Source: Stenopsyche tienmushanensis (Eukaryota > Arthropoda > Insecta > Trichoptera > Stenopsychidae). From it: DNA of 64,000 nucleotides. Below the pieces are notes generated by a model that saw only the letters and a list, made by a program, of their open reading frames with translations, ran no database searches and was not told where the DNA came from. The position numbers were made by a program, and so were the translations under genes. Positions 39,880 to 51,035 of the stretch are shown here, piece by piece. Numbering within the stretch: the stretch's first letter is position 1; each line of letters begins with the position of its first letter. Location of the stretch: assembly GCA_008973525.1 (NCBI GenBank), contig WACJ01000046.1, positions 806,001-870,000 on the forward strand. Reading direction: 5' to 3'.

Positions 39880-40240
39880 GGTTCCATCGAAAATATCCAA
39901 AGATAATAATAACATACGTAATAACCATCTGTGGACCTTCGCCGCATTTTCATCACGCTCATATCACCGGTACTCCGAGTGTGGAAGATGGTTGTGGGTG
40001 AATCTAACCGACAACGTTGGGGGAGGTGGACCGGTCGACCGGAAAATCCAATATATCCGATAGAGCCTTCCCAGCCGACCAACGGCTACTTTCTGCCAGA
40101 AATTGGCTTCCTTCAGGTAGATGTTTAACGTGGTGGAAAGGCAAACACGCATTTTGACGGACCTTTTCATAATTTTTGATATCTGGACACATACCGGCCT
40201 CATGATGTGGTCACGTCGAGCATCTTGATCAAAGATGAAA
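39880..40240 (-). other. GC-richer block with overlapping open frames
   Basis: Minus-strand frames 39849-40082, 39964-40203 and 40004-40192 overlap in different phases, with a plus frame 39931-40128. No domain was recognised. The composition differs from the flanks, so this may be a decayed mobile element or exon remnant. No ends were identified. Confidence 0.25.
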
Positions 40241-40577
40241 ATAAAAGCGGATGAATTTTTCCCTTAAGCCACCTTCTGGACCAATAAGCCGATATATTAA
40301 TATGTAGAAAAAGGCTAAGCATTCTTTACTCTATTTTTTTAAATTTTATCATAAACTAAAATCATCGTGCATAAAGTTCAAAATAATTTAATAATTTGCA
40401 ACGCTAAATGAAACACTTTCAGAAAAGATACAAGTAAGTAGATAAAACACAGAATATTTCTTATTCTCTGTCTATCTATATATATATGTTTTTTTATTTA
40501 TTGTTTCGTTTTTTCGTTTCATTTTTTATTCATAAAATATTTATGAAAATAAAATAAAAAGTTTGAGTAAAGAAGTT

Positions 40578-40616
40578 ATGTTTGTGACGAGAAAGATTTT
40601 TCCTCGTCACAAACAT
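40578..40616. repeat. Perfect 14-bp inverted repeat hairpin
   Basis: ATGTTTGTGACGAG at 40578-40591 is exactly complementary to CTCGTCACAAACAT at 40603-40616, with an 11-nt loop. It is too short for a normal microRNA precursor and has no adjoining T-run typical of a terminator role. A template-switch origin is plausible. Confidence 0.85.
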
Positions 40617-40854
40617 CTGGTTAAAAAGTCAAAGTCAAAAAGACATTTTGAAAAATCTTAGTTTTATAGATTTTAATTTAGCTTTTAATAACCAAAGTAT
40701 TTAGTTATGATATATTTATGCGTACATATGCAAATTTTACGATCAGAGTTCCTAAGTGGTCACTGTCATCTAAATTATGACCTGAGCACATCTTCGTAGC
40801 TACTTGCCACTCGAACACAATTGTTTTCTTCTTAAAATTCTCTTTATTTTTTTT

Positions 40855-40888
40855 ATCGACTTTTTACATTATTATGTAAAAAGTCGAT
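40855..40888. repeat. Perfect 15-bp inverted repeat hairpin with 4-nt loop
   Basis: ATCGACTTTTTACAT at 40855-40869 and ATGTAAAAAGTCGAT at 40874-40888 pair exactly around the loop TATT. It lies 239 bp from the hairpin at 40578-40616. The stem is shorter than a microRNA precursor. Confidence 0.9.
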
Positions 40889-42217
40889 GCTGATGCATTG
40901 AAGTTAAGTTGGAAACATTTAATCCAGTGTATTTAGGATATGTGTATCCATTCTATTTTTTTAAATTAGCGCTGTCTTCGTAAAAGCAAATTTACTATTG
41001 GGTCCTATTGTAATAGTATTTGGTATGAAGAAGAAAATCTTTAAGATTGGAGAAATGTTGATTAGACGTAATTCATCAATTATTTTTACCTTAAAAATTC
41101 AATCCAAAACTGGTGAAACAAAAGACGTTGGTCATGTCTCATAAACGAATGAATAAGTGATAAAAATAGCATAAGAACATCCCAAGGGGATAAAAAAATA
41201 AGCTTTTTTAAGGCAAAATTTGAATATATATATTCGATGCCAAAAATGCTCAAACGAATAAACAGCTAAGCTCAGAGTCGTAATCATGTTTACCATTTTC
41301 TTCAAATACATCGATTTACAGTCGAGGTCTTTATTGACATTTAAAGTTGAAAACACAATAAATCATCCAGATCAATATTAAAAAATATTTATTGTTTGCT
41401 CAGAATTCAATCGAGTTTGAGTGTTAAATATTCACAGGGAACTTGTTTAGAGGACCTAAAGTTGATGTCGTCGAGGGATGTTTATTTTTCACACCATCTA
41501 TCTTCCAGTAGTAAGACTAGAACAACCACTATGCAAACGGCAATTCACCACTCGCTTTGCACAAGTGCATTAAGAGGTAAAACTTACTTGTGTTCTAATG
41601 TTACCACTGCAGATACTCAGCTGTGGGACGTCTCTCAATTTATTCTTTTTCTCGTCTTAGTCTGCACATTTCAACAAAAGCGGTATTTAAGAATGATATA
41701 TTATATATGCTTCAGCAAATATAAAACCGTATGGAAAGCTCTGGAAAATCCAAATGCTTAAATTTGGCGGTCTGATACCAATATATTCTATAAATATATG
41801 TTGACTCAATGTTTCAAAGAATGCACCACATATTAAAAACCACTGTTATGTTTAAATATATCAATGCAGTAAGCTTTTTTTATAGGCACCATTAAAATTT
41901 TGTTTCAATCAATTAGCTGATTTAGGAATTATATCAATTTTACGAAAAAAGTAGAGTTTCATGATTTTTTTACGAAATTCCATGGATTTTGAGCCAAGCT
42001 TAGCGTGGAACACCCGGACTTAAATTGTTAATGTTTTTTAAATTTTTGATCTTCGTTTTCGCTAATAGTCATTTTTTCCCCAATATATTTTTCAGACAAT
42101 GATAGAACACTGAAGATCGATTGGTTGGTAAGTACATAACAAATCGCCAGTTGCTATGCTTTGTTTACTTTAGCAACCACCAGACCAATATGCGCTAAAA
42201 CGGCGTATCCGTTAAAC
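40889..42217. other. Unassigned region
   Basis: A plus-strand 121-codon frame at 41396-41761 is serine/threonine-rich in its middle but has no recognised domain, promoter or splice sites. I do not call it a gene. Confidence 0.3.
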
Positions 42218-42335
42218 GTCTCGCAAAACAGATTCCGCACACAAATAATCTTGTGCTGTTTTACAAACCTTTTTGAATACATGCCCAATAACTCACCAAA
42301 GTTTCACCGCAATCGAATAAATGATATAGGAATGT
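42218..42335 (+). mobile_element. RTE-like LINE 3' tail, copy C
   Basis: The order GTCTCGCAAAACAGATTCCG, CACACAAATAATC, CTCACCAAAGTTTCACCGCA and ATCGAATAAATGATATAGGA parallels copies A and B at 21391-21668, but the terminal TACGAACAAACA part is missing. Confidence 0.5.
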
Positions 42336-42394
42336 TTACCTTGTAAGCAAATCCCGAGGAAATGAATTAATTGACATTAATTTTTATATATATA

Positions 42395-42460
42395 GTAGAC
42401 TCTCGATTATCCAAGGGACTGCCGGGGAGTACAAACACGGATAATCCAAGTCATAAAAGT
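42395..42460 (+). mobile_element. Pogo-like terminal sequence
   Basis: GTAGACTCTCGATTATCCAA with a nearby ACGGATAATCCAAG resembles the ends of pogo/Tigger-type elements, which carry a CTCGATTATCC motif and insert at TA. A TA precedes it here. No opposite end or transposase was identified. Confidence 0.4.
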
Positions 42461-42591
42461 TCTACTTGGTTTCGATTATAATCACATATTTACAATAGAA
42501 GTTTTTATTTCATGATTTTAATACTCATTATTTATTAAAAAAAAACACTTATAATAAACCTGTATGGTAGGATGATCGCGTATTTGCGAGC

Positions 42592-42649
42592 GAATTCCAG
42601 TGATTCAGAAAGAGCACTTTTGTACGATGAGCTCGGAGAGAGACAGAGA
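42592..42649 (+). repeat. Dispersed 58-bp repeat, copy 1
   Basis: This 58-bp segment matches 49615-49672 without gaps (9 mismatches counted). Shared parts include GAATTCCAGTGATT and TGAGCTCGGAGA. It is probably part of an unidentified mobile element. Confidence 0.7.
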
Positions 42650-43149
42650 TGTTGTGGACGATGAAAGTGGTTTAAAATTTAGTAATCAAGCCATGTGTAT
42701 CGCTCTTATCATCTCGGGTCCATTTTCACAATTTTACTCTCATTGTGATTTCTGCTTTGTATAAGAAAATTTCTTAAACTCTTGCTCGTTTTTTTTGAAA
42801 ACCAAGGTAATTAAAACACGAGAAAAGGCGTTTGGTAGATAAGATACAAGCATCATTCTTATCGCTTTGAAGAGTTTTATTTTTTTCATCTTGACCTGTG
42901 TTTATAACACCTCAGTACTATTTGGGAATGGCCTTATTGTCTGAGTACCACCAAATCGAAAAAAAGCAATACAAAAATATCTACTTTTTCTACGAGCTGA
43001 TAAGTTTCAATGGAACGATTAGAATTAGCCTAGAAAATATAATTTTATATTTAGTCATATATTTAGACGTTTATTGAAAATATTTAATACAAAACGAAAA
43101 ACAATCATTTTAAAATGAAAACTCATTAATTCAGGATTAATAAGTGAAA

Positions 43150-43440
43150 ACAGATACATAATCTTAAAATGCCTGGCAGATTCCCTTATTTAGTTCACGT
43201 TTATTATTACAGGCAGTCTTTTTAGTAATATTCCCAACCACGTCTTACATATAATAAACAAGAAGATTGCAGTTAAGCGAGTTTGGAGGCCATATAACAA
43301 GGGTAACATGGTTAAAAAAGTTTTACTCAAGCCACTTCTGAGTTTTCTTCGTTATATACGCTGCTGCAGAATCTTCAATTCAGGTCACCAAAACGTTTTG
43401 ATACGCATTTTGGTTCATTTCCTTCAAATTTTCGAATGTG
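43150..43440 (-). pseudogene. Tc1/mariner-type transposase fragment
   Basis: On the minus strand one frame with several stops reads EDSAAAYITKKTQKWL, then a segment corresponding to IWPPNSLNCNLLVYYM, a stop, and DVVGNITKKT. This parallels the segment D-S-A-P-A-H-x-x-x-x-x-Q-x-W-L, W-P-P-x-S-P-D-L-N-P-L-D-Y-Y-V-W and V-V-E-R-E found in a widespread arthropod mariner-like group. The aspartates of the last catalytic box are replaced by asparagine and valine, so the copy is inactive. Confidence 0.7.
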
Positions 43441-43774
43441 AAACCTGAAAATACAGAGAAATTAATTACGGGCTAACGCTATTCCTACGCAAAAAAAATC
43501 GAGTGGAAAGGGTGTAAATTTAAATTTTCAAGGCAAGAGCTTATTTCAATAAATAAATATACAATAATCAATATGGTTATACATATTTCATTCAATTGGT
43601 TAAACATTTAATTTGAGACATTTTTTAAATATACTCTTGATCATGTTAATTGATTGTGTCATATAATTAAATAATTGATAACATTCAGATTGAGACAATC
43701 TTTAACATTTCCTGTAAGAAGTATGAAGCTCAGCTCATTAATGATTTTTTTAAGAATGCACATGACAGAGGAGC

Positions 43775-43800
43775 AGTATATATATATATATATTTATTAT
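43775..43800. repeat. AT dinucleotide microsatellite
   Basis: A run of TATATATATATATATATA occurs here in AT-rich flanks. A shorter one occurs near 62080. Confidence 0.8.
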
Positions 43801-44490
43801 ATTTATGATTTTTTATAATTACGACGCAATTTAACCTTTCACAAAAATAATGTCTTTGACGTGCTTTTAATTATGACAGACTCTGCATAATTTCGTGTCA
43901 AAAAGCTTTTCAGCAGTGCACTTTTTTCGCTTGGTATGTTTTTAAAAAATCACTGAAACATCAAAAAGTTTATTAAAACTTAGCGAACTTCGTCTCGTCG
44001 GTATATTAAAGCATTAAATCTGCACATTTCTATTAATTCTCCTTGTTGGAGTGGTATTCTTTTCAAAGCAGTAGAAATGAGTAATTAAAATTAAGGTTCC
44101 CTGCATTTCTTATTCTTCGAACGTAAAATTTTTCAAATCAACGCTATTTAAAAATGCAAACAACGCGTCTTTCGTTCTTATTTTCAGCATTCATACTCAA
44201 TGGGTACTGGTTCATTCATTACAGTTTCTTTTGAAGTGAGGTTCGTTGGACTCGAAATTGCTCCTTGTGCTTTAGAAATCCTTGCTGCCAATGTCGATTT
44301 AGTGTATTTTGTATCTTTAAATAGGTTCGTTCAAATGCTTCTTGTTTCAATGAATGTTGAGTTGAAAGTCTATGAGCATACTCAAAGATATTGATTGATC
44401 TTCCATTCTGATCTTATTCATTGTAGTTGAATAAAATGAGAAATATCAACACGCTTTGCTTAACGGCGCTTTACACTTGATGGATGTATT

Positions 44491-44520
44491 GAGATGGTGC
44501 GAAAGTTTTTGCTGTTTTAA
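44491..44520 (+). mobile_element. Mariner-like terminal repeat, second orphan
   Basis: GAGATGGTGCGAAAGTTTTT followed by GCTGTTTTAA aligns with the orphan end at 33161 (shared pattern GAG-TGGTGC-AAAGT--TTG). Both are preceded by TATT. No other end was found. Confidence 0.45.
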
Positions 44521-47500
44521 CTGTACTTATTTAGAAATTATGTAAATGTTTTGCATTTATCTTAAACAACTTTTTGTCGTCATTGCTTTTAAAGTACATA
44601 ATCTTTGCATACATACCTATCGCAACTAATTATATTTGTTCAGTAAATGGTAATTGTTATATGAAAGCTCTATCACATTTAACAAGTTTTGTTAGGTGAT
44701 TCATCTTTTAATTAATTTTTAGGCCATGATTAATGTAGGCTCTTGACTGACCACAACAACATGCAGTGATGTTGAAAATAGAGATTTAAAATTTGGTTGC
44801 TATATATATAATTACAGAAAAATTAATCCAATAAGCTGATTATCTGCGGATGTTTGCTCGTCAGAAAATATTTTTGATCGGATTATACCAGGTGACAAAA
44901 AGTGTCAATAGTTAATCAGTGGTTGCAATAACGATACAATACGACTTTTTGAAATTAATGTTAGGATATAAAAATTAGAAAGCTTAAATATCTAAAGACA
45001 GCATGAATCTTGTTTGATTGATAAAATTTACATAGTCGATTCTAAATTGACAAAAGATCAAAGATTTCGATTAAAAAAATCTAGTACTGTAGCAATGCCT
45101 TAATACTAGTTCTTTATTGTTAAAGGCAAAATTAATTTGGAAATAATTCATGCATATCAAACATCTTGGTTGTATACAATTCAATTATGTGATTTACCTT
45201 GCTGATTTTTTAATAATCAAGATTAATATTCATTTTCTCTCGTTGTTACTATTGACGAAGCACGCTTAATCCTATCAAGAAAAGTTTTGTTATTCCCCTT
45301 ATTTCTCATAATTATCTAAGATTGTCTTTCAAACAATTCGGATTTATTCTACTGTATCAAATGGTTGTAAATAAATTTCCATTTCGCTTTATAGCAGTTT
45401 TTTACAATAGTTTTGTTTGAATAAAACAAAAGTAAAATATTTCTTATTGCTTATTCGTTGGACTCAGTGTAAATGTTGGATAGCTTCCAGTATTCCGTGA
45501 TTCTACTCAAACGCCTCGATATCTTCTAAAGCTTGTTTGTTTCTGGGGAAAATCGCAACAAAAGAAGAGATAAATTGTGTTTTTCCGCAGAATTAAGACT
45601 CGATAACTGCGCGATGCTTCGAGATCAATGGACCGGATATTATAATTGTACCTTTATTTCTTTTTCTCTTTGACGCCATGGTCCAGGGAACGAAATAACC
45701 ATCTTTGTTATCAGTAAGTGGGATTTGTAAATATTTTTTATCGTAATGAAATACAGGGGTCACATCATTTTTCTAGCAAATTTAAATCGGAGAAAACATG
45801 ATCGATTAAAGGAAATCTCTTAACGATCATTTTTCATGGATATCAATTGCAATTCATAGTATGATAGAAGATAGTGTTAATATGATGTCCATAAATGTTT
45901 TAAGAATCATTTCATATTATCATTATTACACTCTTTTTATCTTTGTCTGTTCCTTTTCAGATAAGAAACAATAGAATGTTTTGTTATCGTTTAGCAATGT
46001 GACTTTATAAACGCTAAGCTTAACCCATTACTTCCTGGAAACAAAATCGATTTTAACCTTTTATGATCGGAATTAACACGCCGTAGGTGTAAAAACGTTC
46101 ACAAAATATTTAAAATAATCTCGACGTAAATACTATTTTAATTTGAAAAGTCATAAAAGGGATAATAGCTGACAAGTATAAGTGAATGTCATATTTGTAT
46201 TTATCTTATTTTTATTTACTTGGAGAGAAATCACAGCTACTAAACTACAGGAAATACCAGCAGGAAGATGGCGTCTTCTCGCTGTTAAGACTATCTGTTG
46301 ACACTCTGGTTTTCTGGGCGTTTGCATTCTAGTCTCGTACATGCCCACGCACAGGTATTTAGGAAGAGGCTATAGCTAATCTCACGTATTATCTAAATCA
46401 GAAATATTATCTCATTTTAAATACAGTTTTTGAATATATGTCAAAAATCTACAACCAATTAGTATGCATATCCATAGTATGAGAAAATTCCTTAACAACC
46501 TTTTAGCAACATTTAGATATATCCCTTTTAGCGCATATAGACCAAAAACCACGAATGGAATGTTGATTTTGGTAGTTTATGTGACCTTGTTCATGACTTG
46601 TGTAGGCCCACAATATATGCTGCTCCAAATCCTTGCCAAAATTCTCTTCATACATTTTTTTTCATGAAAAATGACAAATTGCTGAACTATTGTGAATAAC
46701 GTCTCTACTTGTATAAATAAAATGGTTTATTTTTTAACAATTACAAAAGGTAGTCTCATACCTGCATAGCCTCTTAACTACATACTGGATATTAATAACG
46801 AGAGCTTAGTACCAGTCATTGTAATATGCATATTTGATTATCTTCTCGTACAATACAACAAAGCATTAATAATCATTATTAATTCAATTACTGTAATTGT
46901 AATTAAGGAGAAAGATTACAAAATAGAAATAGGATCTGAGGTTTGTTAAGTATTTGACCTCCTTTTTGCGCAAGGGTAAGATACAACTTTATAACCGAGA
47001 CCTCCGGACGACATAAAAATGGCTATAAACCGACGGCTCTGGGACTAAAAAAAACGCCTATTAAAAGGGCCATCATCTTTCCTCGGAAAATTCATTGCTA
47101 AATCCCCTCACTACTAAACATAAAAATTGATGGACCCATTCGAGCCTTTGGCATTGAAAGGAATCCTTTAATCCAAACCTATATTTTTTATCGTTCGCTT
47201 TTACGGTGCCGTCATCATTTCAAAAAAATATACATATGTCTATATATTCGCGAATCTATGAATAAATTTCAAAAAATGTAATGGCATTTAAAAGATTTGA
47301 GATTTCTACGAAAAATAGATAACATCGCTCAAATGTGATCAGATTCTATGCTATTCAATACTCACACAATGAAAAGCTATATTACTTTTGATAAATGTTT
47401 GAGAAGATTTTATAATTATTTTTTAATTGACAACAATCAGATCTTCAAACCGAACCCAGTACCGAAAACCGTAAAAAGCGTTATTTTTTTCGGAATGAAA

Positions 47501-49614
47501 ATCGGAACTGAATCCGTTTAAATATATCAGCTCTGTAAGCGTTTTACATGAGAAAGAATTTGGCTTCATTTTGTGTTGAGTCGAGAATGTCGGAAATGTC
47601 GAGAGTCGAACCAATATATATATTATTTTAATTAAAATCGAAATTAATTAGAATATTTGGTCAATAAGAAAAGCCATTTGTTTAAGGGTGGGTGGTTTAA
47701 TGTTGTTTTAAACTTTTTTTGCAGTTCAATAACATCGCATGCTTATTTAAATAGGTATGAGTATACTCAAGTGTCATCGCAAGTACTGTATCTTATCAAA
47801 AGTGCTTTATTTTACACTAAATTGATCAAGGTTTTCAAGCAACGTGACTGAATTAATTACTTATGGTTATATATAGTCATAATATGAATTAAGACAAAAT
47901 CTGATTGCTAGTAGCAGACATTGCAATATCATCTAGTTTAAATATTAAAAATATTAATATAAATAAATCATATATGCGTGTTGTACACACCGCCAGTTGT
48001 GTCAAAATCACAACCTTATTGTGCCGATTACATATTAGAATTACATTTTGGTTATAATATAACCATAAATATATTTTTTAAAAATAGATGTTTTTTTCTG
48101 ATGATGAATATGTTCCTTGTTGTATTGACTTTAATGATTACTCTACTTGCAGGGATTATTAAATTAACGTAGTCCGCGGATCCCCTCTAGAACAATATTT
48201 TTTTTTTAGCGAACATTTATTTTGCTGACCCCATACAAGGTCTAGATATTTCACATTTTCAAATTCTAATCATCTTGAAGTATAAAAATATAATGTTTCA
48301 TAAATTAGACATGGCAGTGTTTAGTTCGTGGATTTTATACCGCATTAAATTGGAAAATAACGATAAGTTTTCTGCAATAAAATTATAGAAAAAAGTGCTC
48401 AAAAGAAAATAAGGTTTACAGTATATGAATGTCGATAGTAACAGGAAGTCTAATAATGGAAATCGCAAGGTGTGAGAAGAGACACGAGACAAGGAATAAT
48501 AATAGTGTGTTTATTGATGGTATAACTCAATTTTTATGTTCATGTATTGTTTCCCCAATCCGTGTCCACGAAGGCGTTAATAAAATTTGCTATATTTTGC
48601 TGACGAATGACATTTACATACAATTTATATGATTCAAATATTGACAAATATGTGTACTATCATTCCTAGAAATAAATTTAACTAGAATATATACCAAGCT
48701 CGTACTAGATTTTTTTCAAACTAAAGGTACGTCATTCTCATCACGCGTAAATAAGGACACGGACTGTAAAGTGTTTGATATTAAAACTGTATGTGGATTA
48801 CAATGGAAAACAACCTAATCAAATTATTTATCCCCACGAAAAATCTCATACATATTAGAACTCAATTTATTATATTATTTACATACCATTAAAGCATGTA
48901 TTTTTAACTGAAAAATAAAAACGGAATGAGTTCAGATTAATAAAATGCAAATTCATAATGTATTTCTCAATTTTTTAATTTTATTTTTTTAACAGTCATA
49001 GCAAATATAGAATTATAAAATATATTGCAAACCTGTATTGTCGGTATGCAGAATTTTAAAAAATGTAATTTTTATTCAACTCAAGTGACGACTGCAAATA
49101 TTTTTTTTCAACGACGATGTTAATATTTTTTATCAAAAAAATCTTAAAGATAAGATTATTCATTGTAATTTGCAATGGTTGGAGTGTAGCGGGAGAATTA
49201 ACTGATAATATAGTTTGCGACAGAAGATACATATTATTCAACATTACAAATCCAAATGCCATTCTATTTTGATCAATCTACTATTTTTTAAATGGCTTAT
49301 AGCAGTCCCTAGTCTAGTACAACTGTTGATCACTTTAACACTGTTTTCTTAGCGTGCAGATTTTTTTAAAACTATGGTCAATATCAAGATCTACTGTTGA
49401 TTTGATCCCAATGCAAATAAGCTTTGAATCCAACTGCTAAATCAGGGTAACACTGCTGCCCACGGTTCGTTCAATCTTTCATTGGATATTTTAGAGTCTG
49501 GTAATTAAAATTAAACACTCGAGATATTTTATTCCAATTCATCCTCAAAAGCATTTAAAAATGCTTGGATAAACTGATTCATAAAATCTGAGTATATTAT
49601 TTTTCAGTATATTA
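44521..49614. other. AT-rich region without recognised genes
   Basis: No gene is supported. The frames at 46151-46348, 46464-46667, 47423-47614, 47657-47851, 47978-48172, 48298-48632 and 49056-49262 are short and lack motifs. The block 46980-47110 is of mixed composition with CATAAAAATGG- and TATAAACC-type sites and may be regulatory. Confidence 0.4.
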
Positions 49615-49672
49615 GAATTCCAGTGATTGAAAAAGAGAATTCTTACACGTTGAGCTCGGAGACAGACAGAGA
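49615..49672 (+). repeat. Dispersed 58-bp repeat, copy 2
   Basis: Gap-free match to 42592-42649. Outside the 58 bp the two copies diverge, so the parent element is unknown. Confidence 0.7.
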
Positions 49673-50222
49673 CGGAGAGAGTATCTTGCGTACATCGTAC
49701 GATTGTATAGATCGTTAACCCAAATTTATCGACCAACAATAACCCAAATGAATCGATTTCAAGTGTATTGTTTATGTTTTTATGATGATAATGTTAATAA
49801 GTGACTCGAAAATACATAGTCGACGACAGAAGTCTGAATTATGAATCAATTGAATTATATTACAATCAGCATGTAACTAATGGACGGTACTTGAAAAATG
49901 AGTAAGGCTCCTGTTAGTTACATTTGACATACTAGCTAGAGAATGCTTATTATTTTTATATTGATAAATATATCAGAACCTCACATATGTTTGCTAAATT
50001 TGTTCCATTTTGTTAGATTTCAATTAACGCATATCGCACGATATTGTAGGTTAAGGGATAAAGGTGACATATTTGTAACGTAGACGATCTATATAGAAGA
50101 CATTTTTAGAGAAAGAATTGTTAATATTGTGATTTCCCATTGCCTTTCATGTATGGTTATAATAGTTTTTAAGTGGAGGAAGGCCTATATAGCGTTATTA
50201 TATATTTTTTTCAAATAATATT

Positions 50223-51035
50223 TTAACCCTCTGCACTCCGTTGTCCCCTCTCAGGGGACGTCATAATTCTAACATATCACTCGGATGTCCCCTCTGGTGG
50301 GACATTAAAGTTTATTAGTGATTACGGAGAATTAATATATTCCAGCACAACTTTTTGAAAAATGCATGTTTCTCTGAAGTCTTCTGTTTAAATGGCACAA
50401 AATATCAAATCAAAATATGGTACAATTACTAGGATATATAAAAAAATGTCAGCGGGTTTTACGTCAGAAGAGGTGAGAAGTGCAATACAGATATACCTAC
50501 CACAATACAGAAATGCAATCTAACCTCAGAATATTACGTGGTGGAAATGTTGTATTAATCGATAAGTCTAAAATGGTGTTAGATTATCCAAAAAATATGG
50601 ATGCTGTAGACCGTGCGGAACAATAAGCTTCGACGTAAGTTGAAAGTTTATTGCGAAAGTCATTGAAATGGTGGAGAAATTGATTTTTTTGAGGGTTGGA
50701 AATGTGTATTATCAACTCTTACATAATTTACTGCATCTCAGAAGAAAAAAAAGGCGTCAAACTATTTATTATTGTCAGAGTGCGCCAATCAAATTGGGGA
50801 GTGATTCAAATTTTGTTATACTGTACAAAATTATAAGAAATAAAATATTGATTTTTTTTGAAAATATGTATTTATTGAAGCCTAAAAATTCATATGAGTC
50901 CAATATCAATATAATACCTTGGTTTCAAAACTATGCTATATAATATGAAAGTTCGTAAATGTACGTTTCTACGAAAAAGTGGCGGTGAGTAGCTAGTGGG
51001 TAACGTTCATGATGGTTCAGAGTGCAAATGGTTAA
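50223..51035 (+). mobile_element. Internally deleted piggyBac element with TTAA ends
   Basis: TTAA at 50223-50226 and 51032-51035 flanks 805 bp. The ends are inverted repeats: CCCTCTGCACTCCG at the left and, inverted, CCATTTGCACTCTG at the right. Plus-strand frames keep a piggyBac transposase C-terminal part: VLIDKSKMVLDYPKNMDAVD then RAEQ and a stop (50552-50626), and in another frame RKSLKWWRN, a stop, and CIINSYIIY (about 50655-50730). These match the family's M-G-G-V-D-x-x-D-Q and R-K-x-x-K-W-W segments. The front two thirds of the gene is gone, so the copy is non-autonomous. Confidence 0.85.
50243..50305. repeat. Two subterminal hairpins of the piggyBac copy
   Basis: GTCCCC (50243-50248) pairs with GGGGAC (50254-50259), and ATGTCCC (50285-50291) pairs with GGGACAT (50299-50305). 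Both loops begin with related CTCT sequence. Subterminal repeats are common in piggyBac elements and may be transposase-binding sites. Confidence 0.6.

Noticed and set aside
40578..40888. microRNA precursors
   Set aside because: Stems are only 14-15 bp, too short for a normal precursor of about 22-bp duplex, and no lower stem extends them.
41396..41761. 121-codon plus-strand frame as a gene
   Set aside because: No recognisable motif or splice context; an open frame of this length can arise by chance in 64 kb.
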